DNA from: an uncultured Bacteroidales bacterium
GTDB lineage: Bacteria > Bacteroidota > Bacteroidia > Bacteroidales > UBA932
Reading direction: 5' to 3'
Assembly: GCA_900316675.1 (NCBI GenBank)
Contig: ONDR01000007.1
Coordinates: forward strand, 40,022-104,021
Length of the DNA stretch: 64,000 nucleotides
This document shows positions 1 to 9,628 of this stretch, piece by piece. Positions within the stretch are counted from its first letter, which is position 1. Every line of letters starts with the position of its first letter. The position numbers and the translations under genes were made by a program. Under the pieces are notes generated by a model. It was not told where the DNA came from. It searched no databases and was given only the letters and a program-made list of their open reading frames with translations.

Positions 1-438
1 AGCGCCAGCCCTGCGGAGGAAGAGGGTGCTGTGGTCGGGAGCGTGAGTTTCACGACCACTGTGCCCTCTGACGCAGAGGAACCTGCGGCCCCCGTTGAAC
101 CTGAGGCCGTTGAACCAGAACCAGTTCTGGAAGAAGTCGTTCCCATAGAACTTGTAGAACCAGAAGAAGCCCCGGCAACACCATCCGCAGCGGGCGTAAG
201 CCCTGCGAAGGAAGAGGGTGTTGTGGCCGGGAGCGTAAGTTTCCCGACCACTGCACCCTCTGACGTGAGGGAACCAAAGGTCAGGAAAAAACTACCGACC
301 TGGGCAAAAGCACTGATCTGGATTGTGGCATCAGTCCTTGCCTTCCTACTGCTCTTTGCAATAGGAGCAAGACTCTTCCCCGACTTCTTCGACTCCATAC
401 TCTATTCACACGAGGAACTTGACATAATTAGATTCTGA
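1..438 (+). CDS. C-terminal part of a membrane-anchored protein with acidic Pro/Glu/Val repeats (5' end outside window)
   Basis: The reading frame is open from base 1 to the TGA at 436, so only the C-terminus is present. It has a Pro/Glu/Val-rich acidic region in which a segment of about 26 codons (7-84) recurs 192 bp later (199-276), then a basic stretch (VRKKLP), one hydrophobic membrane segment of about 20 residues, and a short tail ending SHEELDIIRF. Bacteroidetes HU-like/SPOR-type proteins can end in a membrane segment plus a similar LYxxEELEI tail. That resemblance is from memory, so the family is only a guess. It probably heads or belongs to the operon that follows, since the next gene starts 5 bp downstream. 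Confidence 0.6.
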   Translation, partial: SASPAEEEGAVVGSVSFTTTVPSDAEEPAAPVEPEAVEPEPVLEEVVPIELVEPEEAPATPSAAGVSPAKEEGVVAGSVSFPTTAPSDVREPKVRKKLPTWAKALIWIVASVLAFLLLFAIGARLFPDFFDSILYSHEELDIIRF

Positions 439-443
439 AATTG

Positions 444-1205
444 ATGGAAGGAAAAATAATAGACTCAAATAAATTCGTCCTAAGACAAACCGTCAGGTGC
501 TACGACGTCGATGCCTCAATGCGCCTGCGCGCCACAGCCTTTATGGACTACGCTCAAGAAATGGCCTACCTTGCCGCAGAAGCAATGAACTTCGGCTACG
601 AGCAAATGATAAAGGAGGGGAAAGCATGGGTGCTTTCCCGCCTTCATTTTATTTTTGAGGACACACCCCGCTGGGGAGAACAGATAGAACTGAACACCTG
701 GCACAAAGGCCCCTCCGGCCCCTTCTACATCAGAGACTTCACCGTCACAGACCCCGAAACCGGCAAAATCCGCGTACGCGGAACAAGCTCATGGGTAATA
801 ATGGACGTAGTCGCCCGCCGCATGGTCCGCAGCGCAGAAGCCATGGAACTGGTAGACCCCGTAACCCAGCGCAGCGAGCAGGCAATTGAAGAAAACGCCC
901 AGCGCGTAGCCATCCCTCGCGGCGTAGAACCAATTAAGGCAGGCACCCACACCGTCGGGTATTCAGACATCGACCTTCAGCAGCATACCAACAATGCCAG
1001 GTACGTGCTGTGGGCAATGAATTGCATCGACACAAATACAATAAAGGAGCATCCATTCAAGGAGCTCACGGTAAACTTTAACCACGAAACCCGCGCAAAC
1101 GATGTGGTTGACCTTCTGGTACATCAGGACGGCCTAACCATCTATGTAGAAGGCGTCTGCGGCGGAAACCAAGTTTTTTGTTTAAAGGTAGATCTTTATG
1201 ACTGA
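444..1205 (+). CDS. Acyl-ACP thioesterase (double hotdog)
   Basis: Cytosolic thioesterase of the FatA/FatB-like family, which releases fatty acids from acyl carrier protein. It has two hotdog halves. The first contains the DVDASMRLR strand and the long helix AQEMAYLAAEAM. The second carries DIDLQQHTNNARYVLW, matching the Asn/His catalytic region of plant and bacterial Fat enzymes. At 253 residues it has the usual bacterial length. ATG 444 is preferred to the TTG at 441. The stop overlaps the next start by 8 bp, so translation is probably coupled. Confidence 0.88.
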   Translation: MEGKIIDSNKFVLRQTVRCYDVDASMRLRATAFMDYAQEMAYLAAEAMNFGYEQMIKEGKAWVLSRLHFIFEDTPRWGEQIELNTWHKGPSGPFYIRDFTVTDPETGKIRVRGTSSWVIMDVVARRMVRSAEAMELVDPVTQRSEQAIEENAQRVAIPRGVEPIKAGTHTVGYSDIDLQQHTNNARYVLWAMNCIDTNTIKEHPFKELTVNFNHETRANDVVDLLVHQDGLTIYVEGVCGGNQVFCLKVDLYD

Positions 1206-2844
1206 GTTGTTTACGGGCACTGGAATTGCCCATTGCATAATGCTGTACGCCGTGGTTATAGCCATCGGCCTCTTTCTGGGACGATATAAGTTCAAAGGCG
1301 TTTCGCTTGGTTCTACATGGATACTCTTCGTAGGTATCGTGTTCAGCCACTTCGGACTTAGGGTCGATCCCGGCACGCTGGCCTTTGTCAAGGACTTCGG
1401 CCTTATTCTCTTTGTCTTTACCATCGGTCTTCAGGTCGGCCCCGGCTTCTTCACTTCTTTCAAGAAGGGAGGAGTAAAGCTGAATTTGCTGGCCCTTACC
1501 ATGGTAGCCCTTACCGTATTTGTTACGATAGGCCTGAATGCCGTGACGGGAGGAGACCTTAAGGTCATGACCGGCGTAATGTCCGGTGCGGTAACCAATA
1601 CTCCCGGTCTTGGTGCGGCCCAGCAGGCCCTTTCGGCAGAAGAATCATCCCTTTTGGCATCCGCATACGCAGTTGCTTATCCTCTTGGCGTGATAGCCGT
1701 AATAGTGCTCATCATCTTTGCAAAATCAATCTTCAAGATCGACCTCGCAAGGGAAAAAGCAGCCCTGGAAGCAGAAGAAGGTGGTTCTGAAGGCGCCCGC
1801 CGCATGCACTGCGAGGTAGAAAATCCCGCCATCTTCGGTCTTAAGATCAAGGACGTAATAAGCAAGCAGGAGGACGAAAAATACGTGATTTCCCGCCTGA
1901 TGAGAGGCCGCGAAATCATTGTCCCCGGCCCCGATACCGTGCTGATGCAGGGCGACAAACTGCTTATCGTAACCAATCCTTCCATGGTAGATGCCATCCG
2001 CATCATCTTTGGAAAAGAGATTCCCATGCACCTGACAGACTGGGACAAACTGGGCGATGCGGTTGTGACCCGCCGTCTGGCCATTACAAGGTCATCCCTT
2101 ACCGGCAAGCATCTTAAAGACCTGAACATCCGTGCAAACTACGGAGTTACCATAACCAGGGTTGTACGTGCCGGCGTAGAGCTTGTTGCAAGGCCCAACC
2201 TTATTCTGGAAATGGGTGACGGACTTCAGGTCGTGGGAACCGAATCCGCTATCGGCGATGTGGCCAAGCTGGTTGGAAACAGGCCCCAGTCGCTTACCAA
2301 GCCTAACCTTGTGCCTATCTTCTTTGGAATCGCCGTCGGCGTTATCTTTGGCAGCATTCCGCTGGCCATCCCCGGCATCCCTTCCGCCGTCAAGCTTGGC
2401 CTTGCAGGCGGTCCGCTTATCATAGCCATATTGCTCGGTCATTTTGGACCGAAGTTCAAGATAACCACCTACACCACCCTGAGCGCCAATATGATGGTGA
2501 GGGAAATAGGAATATCCCTGTTCATGGCATCCGTTGGCCTTGGTGCCGGAGAGAGCTTTGTGGCATCCATAGTGAACGGAGGTTACATGTGGATTATTTA
2601 CGGACTTATCATTACTTCAATACCAATCATAATAATAATGCTCCTGTCCCGGCTTGTGCTTAAGCTGAACTTCTATCAGCTTTGCGGTCTGGTTGCCGGA
2701 GCATCAACCAACCCCGCATCGTTGGCCTTCTCTCAGGAAATGTACGGAACCGACTACCCGTCAGTCAATTACGCTACGGTTTATCCGCTGACAATGTTCC
2801 TTCGAGTCCTGGCGGCACAGGTGCTAGTAATGTTGGCCTTGTAA
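1198..2844 (+). CDS. AspT/YidE/YbjL-family transporter with two TrkA-C domains
   Basis: Inner membrane transporter of the aspartate:alanine exchanger superfamily, 548 residues. The layout is typical: an N-terminal membrane block (about 1-180), a cytosolic middle with two TrkA-C/RCK-C-like domains (about 200-370; VPGPDTVLMQGDKLLIV and LILEMGDGLQVVG), and a second membrane block repeating the GxxxTNTPGLGAAQ / GASTNPASLAF motif. The substrate cannot be read from sequence. It lies inside the operon, overlapping the thioesterase by 8 bp and followed after 10 bp by the NUDIX gene. Confidence 0.88.
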   Translation: MTELFTGTGIAHCIMLYAVVIAIGLFLGRYKFKGVSLGSTWILFVGIVFSHFGLRVDPGTLAFVKDFGLILFVFTIGLQVGPGFFTSFKKGGVKLNLLALTMVALTVFVTIGLNAVTGGDLKVMTGVMSGAVTNTPGLGAAQQALSAEESSLLASAYAVAYPLGVIAVIVLIIFAKSIFKIDLAREKAALEAEEGGSEGARRMHCEVENPAIFGLKIKDVISKQEDEKYVISRLMRGREIIVPGPDTVLMQGDKLLIVTNPSMVDAIRIIFGKEIPMHLTDWDKLGDAVVTRRLAITRSSLTGKHLKDLNIRANYGVTITRVVRAGVELVARPNLILEMGDGLQVVGTESAIGDVAKLVGNRPQSLTKPNLVPIFFGIAVGVIFGSIPLAIPGIPSAVKLGLAGGPLIIAILLGHFGPKFKITTYTTLSANMMVREIGISLFMASVGLGAGESFVASIVNGGYMWIIYGLIITSIPIIIIMLLSRLVLKLNFYQLCGLVAGASTNPASLAFSQEMYGTDYPSVNYATVYPLTMFLRVLAAQVLVMLAL

Positions 2845-2854
2845 CGGAATTAAG

Positions 2855-3448
2855 ATGGCAACTCTGTTATATCCTTCCTTCCAGGTTAAAACTTATCCCC
2901 TCCCCACGGCAGAAAACCCCATGGGTTTTCCCGTTGCCGAAGGGGATTCTTTTTTGCCCATAGTCGAGCCTTCCGGCGAGGTTACGGGCCGTGCCTGCCG
3001 CAGGTACATCCACAGTGGAGTAAAACTGCTGCACCCTGTCGTGCATCTGCATATCGTAAACCGTAACGGCGACATCTACCTTCAGAAGCGTTCCATGAAC
3101 AAGGACCTTCTGCCCGGCAGGTGGGATACGGCCGTCGGCGGACATGTCGAGTTTGGCGAATCCGTGCCCGAAGCTCTTTTCCGCGAGGCAGGGGAGGAGT
3201 TGGGCATGTTCGACTTCAATCCGGTATTCATCCGCGACTATGTGTACGAGAGCAAGGTAGAGCTGGAGCTGGTGAATGTTTTTGCCTGCGTGGGCAATTT
3301 TACACCCAAGCCTGACGGCGACGAAGTAGAGGAGGGCAGGTATTGGAGCGTCAGAGAAATAGAGGATTGTTTTGAAAAGTCAATCCTAACCCCTAACTTT
3401 GAAAGAGAATTTTCCATGATTCGCAAGGAACTGGAGGCCTTGCTATAG
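2855..3448 (+). CDS. NUDIX hydrolase
   Basis: A 197-residue NUDIX protein. The box is intact at residues 96-118: G96, E102, R110-E111, E114-E115, G117. An N-terminal extension of about 55 residues precedes the core, as in IDI-like and YfcD-like NUDIX proteins. The substrate is unknown. These enzymes hydrolyse nucleoside diphosphates linked to another moiety, in the cytosol. It sits 10 bp after the transporter gene and 29 bp before the DUF4922-SpoIID gene in the same operon. Confidence 0.85.
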   Translation: MATLLYPSFQVKTYPLPTAENPMGFPVAEGDSFLPIVEPSGEVTGRACRRYIHSGVKLLHPVVHLHIVNRNGDIYLQKRSMNKDLLPGRWDTAVGGHVEFGESVPEALFREAGEELGMFDFNPVFIRDYVYESKVELELVNVFACVGNFTPKPDGDEVEEGRYWSVREIEDCFEKSILTPNFEREFSMIRKELEALL

Positions 3449-3477
3449 AAATAATTGAAAACCAACCATATAAAGAA

Positions 3478-5781
3478 ATGAACGAGTCAGAATCGTTAAA
3501 AAAGTTCATTGGCGATCAGATGTCCGTCTGGCCGCTTTGCGCCACAAATTTCAGGGCACTTAAAACTGCCAGGACTAAAGAAATGGAGATTAACGGTCTT
3601 AAGGCCGTCGTACAGAACAACCCCCAGCGTCGGGTATCTACGGATGCGGATCCTATTGCCGCAGAATCCGGGCTTCGCCCCTGCTTCCTGTGCGAGAGCG
3701 GACGCTTTCCCCAGCAGCAGGCCTATAAGTTCGAGGGCCGCAAGGGTCGCAAGTACGACATAATGGTTAATCCTTTCCCCATTTTCCCGGATCATATAAC
3801 CGTAGTGTCTGCAGAGCACACTCCCCAGACCATAATGAACCGCTTCCAGGACATGACGGACGTGGCTCATCATTTTACGGACTTTACAATATTCTACAAC
3901 GGCCCGCGCAGCGGTGCATCCGCCCCGGACCACATGCACTTCCAGGCCTGCCCCAGAATGAGCATGCCGCTGGAGGCAGCCGTCGACAAGCTGCTTGACC
4001 AGGAGGGAAGTGACAGCCGAATCAAATACATATCTTCCGTAAAGGAAGCATCCCTGTATCAGTGCGACATCTTCACCAAAGGTATCTTCGCCATGAAGGC
4101 AAAGACCTCCAAGTCACTTGCAAAACTCTTCTACAGGCTCATTGACTGCATCCCCGTACCGGAGGGTGAAAGAGAGCCAAGAGTCAATATCGTCATGTGG
4201 TACAAGCCCCTTTCAGGAGCATCCCGCCCCAAGGGCAGCACCCATGGCCTGGCAGATTTTGAGTATCGCGTGATTGTGCTGCTCAGGGACGAAGGCCGCC
4301 CGTCCTGCTACTTTGCTCAGGGCGAAGACCACCTTCGCTTCAGCCCCGGCTGCGCAGAAATGGCCGGCTACCTTATCCTCCCGGACGAAGAAGACTTTGA
4401 CAAGGCTACTCCGGAGATGTTCCGCAAGGCCTTTGAAGAGGTATCTGTAAAAGAGGATGTGCTTGCACACATCGTCTGGAGGCTTACCCGTACGCAGCGA
4501 ACCATTCAGGTTGGCGTACTGTCCAGTGACGAAATCGTGTTCGAGATTATTTCCGACGGCGCCGGCCCGCAGAAGGTCAGCTACCAGGAGGGCAAGATAA
4601 ACTACAACGGAGCTCTGTACGACGAGCTTTTCTTCGAGGCCCAGACTCCGTCCAAGATGTTTGCAGAACCCACCTTCATCCTTCATGACGTTATAATAGG
4701 AGTGGACTTCCACTGGCAGCGCAAGGTTGACCAGCAGTTTGGCGGCTCGCTCAAGTTCATCGTAGAAAAGGGCAAGGTGGTTGCCGTAAACGTAATAGGC
4801 ATAGAAGACTATCTGCTTAGCGTTATTTCTTCTGAGATGAAGTCTTCCGCCACTCTGGAATTCCTTAAGGCTCATTCAGTTATCTCCCGTTCATGGGTGC
4901 TTTCACAGGTAGAGCACCGCGAGCGTAAGAAAGCTGAGCTCCCGGAGGGCGTAAACGACGTAGTATCCCTTGTTACAGACCTTGACACCAAGCTTGGCGG
5001 CGAGGCAAAGGAAGATGCCGTTCCCGGCACCTATATCAAGTGGTTCGACCACGAAGACCACATCAACTTCGATGTTTGCGCAGACGACCATTGCCAGCGT
5101 TACCAGGGACTTACCATGGCAGTAGGCGGCAAGGTACGCGAGGCCATTGACCAGACCTGGGGCCTCGTGCTCAAGGATAAGGAAGGAGAGATTTGCGACT
5201 GTCGCTTCTACAAGAGCTGCGGTGGCCAGACAGAGCTCTTCAGCACCTGCTGGGCAGACAAGGACTACGACTATCTGCCGTCCCTGCCGGATACCCCGGA
5301 CCACGACCCTCACGGCCACTGCTTCTGCAATACCCACGACAAGGAAATCCTGTCCCAGGTGCTTAACGACTACGACCTTGAGACCGTCGATTTCTATGAG
5401 TGGAAGGTGGAATACACCCGTCAGGAAGTATCAGATCTGTTCAAGCGCCGCAGCGGCATGGATGTAGGTACTATCCAGGACCTCATCCCCGTAGAAAAGG
5501 GCCCTTCAGGTGTCATCAAGAGGCTTAAGGTTGTAGGCGACAAAGCAACTGTGATTATTGGTAAAGAGCTGATAGTAAGGCGTTTCTTGTCTGACTCCCA
5601 CCTTAAGAGCGCCCGCTTCACCGTAACATGGGAAGGAGATAAACTCATCCTTAACGGAAGCGGCTGGGGCCACTGCGTGGGCCTTTGCCAGATTGGCGCA
5701 GCAGTAATGGCTTACAGCGGCTACAACTTCCGCCAGATTCTGGAGCACTATTATCCCGGTTCTAAACTTGAAAAAATTTAA
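3478..5781 (+). CDS. DUF4922 (HIT/GalT-like) protein fused to a SpoIID/LytB domain
   Basis: A 767-residue two-part protein. The N-terminal half resembles DUF4922, a histidine-triad/GalT-like nucleotidyl-transferase fold, with HMHFQACPR as the HxHxQ motif and a CxxC pair (PCFLCESG). The C-terminal part (about 405-765) is a SpoIID/LytB amidase-enhancer or lytic-transglycosylase domain, with IEDYLLSVISSEM, the AHSVISRSW segment and the terminal GSGWGHCVGLCQIGA motif. No signal peptide is visible, which is odd for a SpoIID domain that acts on peptidoglycan strands. The AmpG-like and NamZ neighbours support a role in cell-wall turnover. Confidence 0.85.
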   Translation: MNESESLKKFIGDQMSVWPLCATNFRALKTARTKEMEINGLKAVVQNNPQRRVSTDADPIAAESGLRPCFLCESGRFPQQQAYKFEGRKGRKYDIMVNPFPIFPDHITVVSAEHTPQTIMNRFQDMTDVAHHFTDFTIFYNGPRSGASAPDHMHFQACPRMSMPLEAAVDKLLDQEGSDSRIKYISSVKEASLYQCDIFTKGIFAMKAKTSKSLAKLFYRLIDCIPVPEGEREPRVNIVMWYKPLSGASRPKGSTHGLADFEYRVIVLLRDEGRPSCYFAQGEDHLRFSPGCAEMAGYLILPDEEDFDKATPEMFRKAFEEVSVKEDVLAHIVWRLTRTQRTIQVGVLSSDEIVFEIISDGAGPQKVSYQEGKINYNGALYDELFFEAQTPSKMFAEPTFILHDVIIGVDFHWQRKVDQQFGGSLKFIVEKGKVVAVNVIGIEDYLLSVISSEMKSSATLEFLKAHSVISRSWVLSQVEHRERKKAELPEGVNDVVSLVTDLDTKLGGEAKEDAVPGTYIKWFDHEDHINFDVCADDHCQRYQGLTMAVGGKVREAIDQTWGLVLKDKEGEICDCRFYKSCGGQTELFSTCWADKDYDYLPSLPDTPDHDPHGHCFCNTHDKEILSQVLNDYDLETVDFYEWKVEYTRQEVSDLFKRRSGMDVGTIQDLIPVEKGPSGVIKRLKVVGDKATVIIGKELIVRRFLSDSHLKSARFTVTWEGDKLILNGSGWGHCVGLCQIGAAVMAYSGYNFRQILEHYYPGSKLEKI

Positions 5782-5789
5782 CTAAAGAT

Positions 5790-7133
5790 ATGGCATCGAT
5801 TCAAAAGTTCTACGAACAGCACAGCAGCAAACAGTGGCTTGCCTGGTTCTGGGTTCCCACCCTGTATTTTGCCGAGGGTATTCCTTACTTCCTGGTAAAC
5901 AACATCTCCGTAATGATGTTTGCCAAGATGGGCGTCCCCAACGGACAGCTGGCATTCTTCACAACCCTTCTTTACTTCCCCTGGTTTCTCAAAGGTCTGT
6001 GGAGCCCTATCGTGGACGTAATCAAGACTAAGAGATGGTGGATCATTGCCATGCAGGCACTTATGGTAGCGGCAATGGTACTGCTTACGCTTACCTTGCC
6101 GAAGCCCAGCGAAGAGATGATAGCCTCCGGCCAAACTCCGGCAACTGTCTTCTGGCTTACATTGGTGCTCTTTATCATTACCGCCTTTGCATCAGCTACT
6201 CACGATATTGCCGCCGACGGCTTCTACATGCTTGCGCATGACCAGAGCAGCCAGGCCGCGTTTATCGGCATCAGAAGCACATTCTACAGAATATCATCCG
6301 TATTCGGTCAGGGCGTTCTTGTTATGATTGCCGGTTTCGTTGAAAAGAGTTCTGGCAACATTCCTCTGTCTTGGCAGATCACCCTTGGCGTATCTGCAGC
6401 AGTGTTTGCACTGGTAACCCTTTATCACGTATTCGCCCTTCCCAAGAGCAAGAATGACGCTCCGCGCGTTTCTGCCGATGGAGGCCAGACCAACAACTGG
6501 AAAGAAATTGGTGCTTCTTTCAAGACCTTCTTCCAGAAGAAGGGTGTATGGCTTGCAATAGCCTTCATGCTGCTTTACCGCCTGCCGGAAGGCTTCCTCA
6601 TCAAGATGTGCCAGCCTTTCCTTGTTGCCAAGGACGGTCTTAACCTGCCTACAGAGATGGTAGGTATAGTTTACGGAACCTTCGGCGTAATAGCCCTTCT
6701 TGCCGGTGGTATCGTAGGAGGTATCGTGGCTTCACGCATGGGCCTTAAAAAGTCCCTGTGGTGGATGGCCCTGGGTATGACCCTGCCATGCCTCACCTTC
6801 GTTTACCTGGCCATGGCAGTTCCTACCAATCCTGTTATCATTACCATCGCCCTTGCAATAGAGCAGTTCGGCTACGGCTTTGGTTTCACGGCATATATGT
6901 TGTACATGATGTACTTCTCAGAGGGCGAGTTCAAGACTTCGCATTATGCAATCTGCACCGCCTTCATGGCCCTGAGTATGATGCTTCCGGGCTTCGTGGC
7001 CGGCTTCATACAGGAGGCTATCGGCTACGTATGGTTCTTCTGGATGGTGATGATGTGCTGTGTTGCAACAGTGGCAGTTACTTATCTTGCAGAGCGTAAA
7101 GTAGACCCTAACTACGGTAAAAAAGTAAAATAA
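5790..7133 (+). CDS. AmpG-like MFS permease (muropeptide/sugar importer)
   Basis: Inner membrane major facilitator of 447 residues with about 12 hydrophobic segments. The opening WVPTLYFAEGIPYFLVNN and PWFLKGLWSPIVD are typical of the AmpG/PAT group, which imports anhydro-muropeptides and related amino sugars. It lies 8 bp after the SpoIID-domain gene and 2 bp before the serpin gene, with NamZ one gene further on. It is therefore most simply the uptake step for peptidoglycan fragments. Substrate assignment is by family and context only. Confidence 0.85.
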   Translation: MASIQKFYEQHSSKQWLAWFWVPTLYFAEGIPYFLVNNISVMMFAKMGVPNGQLAFFTTLLYFPWFLKGLWSPIVDVIKTKRWWIIAMQALMVAAMVLLTLTLPKPSEEMIASGQTPATVFWLTLVLFIITAFASATHDIAADGFYMLAHDQSSQAAFIGIRSTFYRISSVFGQGVLVMIAGFVEKSSGNIPLSWQITLGVSAAVFALVTLYHVFALPKSKNDAPRVSADGGQTNNWKEIGASFKTFFQKKGVWLAIAFMLLYRLPEGFLIKMCQPFLVAKDGLNLPTEMVGIVYGTFGVIALLAGGIVGGIVASRMGLKKSLWWMALGMTLPCLTFVYLAMAVPTNPVIITIALAIEQFGYGFGFTAYMLYMMYFSEGEFKTSHYAICTAFMALSMMLPGFVAGFIQEAIGYVWFFWMVMMCCVATVAVTYLAERKVDPNYGKKVK

Positions 7134-7135
7134 TT

Positions 7136-8350
7136 ATGCGTATCGTTCCGGTATTATTTATGGCGATGGCAGCCATAGGATGCGGTTCCGCGAAGAAAGT
7201 AGCGGAGCCTGCAGTTGAAACTGCTACGGTGGCAGTTGAACCCAAGGTAGAAAAAACCCTAAACCATGAAGTAATGAAAAAACCGGACATAGACATAGAG
7301 AAGGTCTTCTTCTCTGCCGCCCTTCTTAAGGAGGCCATTAAACAGCAGCCCGAAGACAACGTAATCTTGTCGCCTTTCAGCGCCGGAGTGGCATTCTCCA
7401 TGCTTTCTGACGGCGCGCGCGGCACTACGCGTGACGGCCTGGTCAGCGCCATGCAGGGTAGTTCTTATTACGGAGACTTCCCCAGGACGGACTCTGTAAA
7501 CATAGTTAAGACAGCCAACTCTATCTGGCTTAACACAGGACTCATCCCCAAAGAAGACTATATCAATACGCTTAAGAACGCATACCGCGCAGAGGTTTAT
7601 GCCGCAGATAACGGAGATCCTTTCACGGTATCGGCAATCAACGCATGGTGCGCAAAGCACACAGAGGGCCTGATCAGGGAGATAATCGCTGAACTTCCGG
7701 ATTATTGCAGGATGGTTCTTATGAACGCCCTGTACTTTAAGGCTCCCTGGGCCATCGCCTTCAATAAGGAATCTACCTACAAAGAGACCTTCCACGGAGA
7801 AAAGGGTGACAGCGAGGTTGACTTTATGCACAACACATCTTCTGATTATGAGGTATGGCAGGTTTCCGGCTGCAATTTCGTTAACCTGCGCTACAAGGAT
7901 GGCAAGTACGCAATGCTGCTTGCCATTCCCGACGACATGGCATCCGCACAGGAGAAGATAGGCTCGGATAAATTCCAGGAAGCTGTTGCCAATGTGCATT
8001 CCGGCATGAAGGTAAGGCTCAGCCTTCCTAAATTCAAGACGGAATATACCAGGATCCTGAATGACATCATGATAAGCCTTGGGGCAGGGGAGGTGTTCAC
8101 CCCAAAGGCCAACCTGAGCGGCATTTCAAACGAGGCCTTGTTTGTAAGCCTTGCACTTCAGAAGTGCGTTCTTGATGTTAACGAAGAAGGCTCGGAGGCC
8201 GCCGCAGTTACCGCAATTATAGTTACAAGGTCAACTGCTGTAAGGCCTGAGCCTATCATTGACATCAGGGTTGACAAACCCTTCTTCTTTGCAATTTACG
8301 ACGTAAAGAGTCAGAACATCCTCTTCGAGGGTAAAATAGCTAATCTTTAA
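7136..8350 (+). CDS. Serpin lipoprotein (serine/cysteine protease inhibitor)
   Basis: A 404-residue serpin exported as a lipoprotein (signal ending AAIGC). Serpin landmarks include NVILSPFSAGVAFSML near the N-terminus and VDKPFFFAIYD near the C-terminus. The reactive-loop hinge is EEGSEAAAVT, with the small residues that mark inhibitory serpins. Counting from the hinge places P1 near the VTRST segment, so Arg or Ser is the likely bait residue. That suggests trypsin-like targets (inference). Bacterial serpins are sporadic, and in gut bacteria they are thought to counter host proteases. It is co-transcribed with wall-turnover genes, and the next gene starts directly after its stop. Confidence 0.92.
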   Translation: MRIVPVLFMAMAAIGCGSAKKVAEPAVETATVAVEPKVEKTLNHEVMKKPDIDIEKVFFSAALLKEAIKQQPEDNVILSPFSAGVAFSMLSDGARGTTRDGLVSAMQGSSYYGDFPRTDSVNIVKTANSIWLNTGLIPKEDYINTLKNAYRAEVYAADNGDPFTVSAINAWCAKHTEGLIREIIAELPDYCRMVLMNALYFKAPWAIAFNKESTYKETFHGEKGDSEVDFMHNTSSDYEVWQVSGCNFVNLRYKDGKYAMLLAIPDDMASAQEKIGSDKFQEAVANVHSGMKVRLSLPKFKTEYTRILNDIMISLGAGEVFTPKANLSGISNEALFVSLALQKCVLDVNEEGSEAAAVTAIIVTRSTAVRPEPIIDIRVDKPFFFAIYDVKSQNILFEGKIANL

Positions 8351-9610
8351 ATGAAAAAATTTATTCTGGCAGCAGCCATCCTGTTCGGAACGCTCTGCAC
8401 CCTTTCTGCGGCTAAGGTAAAGCCCGGTATCGAGGTCCTCAGGGACAATGGTTTCGCACCGCTCGTCGGTAAAAAAGTCGGTCTAGTGACCAACCCCAGC
8501 GGCGTTGACAGCCATCTTAATTCTACCATCGACATACTGTTCTCTGCCCCCGGCGTAGATCTTGTCGCCCTGTTCGGCCCTGAGCACGGTGTGCGCGGCG
8601 ATGCCTATGCAGGTGCAAAGGTAGAGGATGCATCGGACCCCCAGACCGGCGTGCCGGTTTATTCAATTTACGGCAAGAATCGCGAGCCTTCGGCAGAGAT
8701 GCTTAAGGGCATCGATGTTATGGTGTATGACATCCAGGACGTTGGAACGCGCAGCTATACCTTCATCAGCACCCTTGGCCTTGTAATGCGTGCCTGCGCA
8801 AAGCTTGGCATAGAGGTGGTTGTTCTTGACAGGCCCAATCCGCTTGGAGGCAACAAGGTTGAGGGTTGCATCACTGAACCCGGCTTCTTCTCTTTCGTAA
8901 GCGAATTCGCCATTCCTTATGTATATGGTCTTACAGTTGGCGAGCTTGCACAGCTTATCAACGAGGAAGGCCTGAACTGCGGTGAAAAAGGTGATCAGGA
9001 GCCCCTTAAATGCAAATTGACCGTAGTGCCAATGGAAGGCTGGACCCGCGACATGCTTTATGCCGACACCGAGCTTCCCTGGATACTTCCTTCACCCAAC
9101 ATCCCCACAGGTCGTTCTGCTATCGATTATCCTGCTTCAGGCATATGCGGTGAATTCAATGCTGCAGATTATCTCTGCATAGGCGTTGGCTACACCCTTC
9201 CTTTCCAGGTATTTGCGGCAGAGTGGATTACAGATGCCGATAAGTTCAGGGATTACCTTATACAGTGCAACATTCCGGGCGTAGACTTCAGGCCCATCCA
9301 CTTCAAGCCCATGTTCGGCCCCCTGCAGGGTAAGCTCATCCACGGCGTCCAGTTCAGCTTCTATGACTACGAGGCTGCACCTCTTACCCTCATCCAGTTC
9401 TACGTAATGCAGGCAGCAAATGAGCTTTATGACAAAAACCCGTTCGAGCTGTCTCAGGGCCGTACCCGCATGTTCGATATCGTCTGTGGTACGGATTATG
9501 TAAGAAAGCATTTTGGAGAGACTTTAACAGTTGACCAGATTCTGGAGTACTGGATGTACAAGGATACGGATGACTTCAAGGCTCTTTCCAAAAAGTATTA
9601 TTTATATTAG
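8351..9610 (+). CDS. namZ: DUF1343 exo-beta-N-acetylmuramidase (NamZ family)
   Basis: A secreted 419-residue DUF1343 protein with a signal peptide ending near LSAAK. The family defined by NamZ removes terminal MurNAc from peptidoglycan fragments. Visible family blocks are GLVTNPSGVD, LFGPEHGVRGD, SYTFISTLG, VLDRPNPLGG and LPWILPSPNIPT. It starts immediately after the serpin stop codon. Together with the AmpG-like permease and SpoIID protein it forms a plausible release-and-import route for wall sugars. The symbol is given by family; activity is not proven for this copy. Confidence 0.88.
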   Translation: MKKFILAAAILFGTLCTLSAAKVKPGIEVLRDNGFAPLVGKKVGLVTNPSGVDSHLNSTIDILFSAPGVDLVALFGPEHGVRGDAYAGAKVEDASDPQTGVPVYSIYGKNREPSAEMLKGIDVMVYDIQDVGTRSYTFISTLGLVMRACAKLGIEVVVLDRPNPLGGNKVEGCITEPGFFSFVSEFAIPYVYGLTVGELAQLINEEGLNCGEKGDQEPLKCKLTVVPMEGWTRDMLYADTELPWILPSPNIPTGRSAIDYPASGICGEFNAADYLCIGVGYTLPFQVFAAEWITDADKFRDYLIQCNIPGVDFRPIHFKPMFGPLQGKLIHGVQFSFYDYEAAPLTLIQFYVMQAANELYDKNPFELSQGRTRMFDIVCGTDYVRKHFGETLTVDQILEYWMYKDTDDFKALSKKYYLY

Positions 9611-9628
9611 AATTAAGGAGGATTTATC

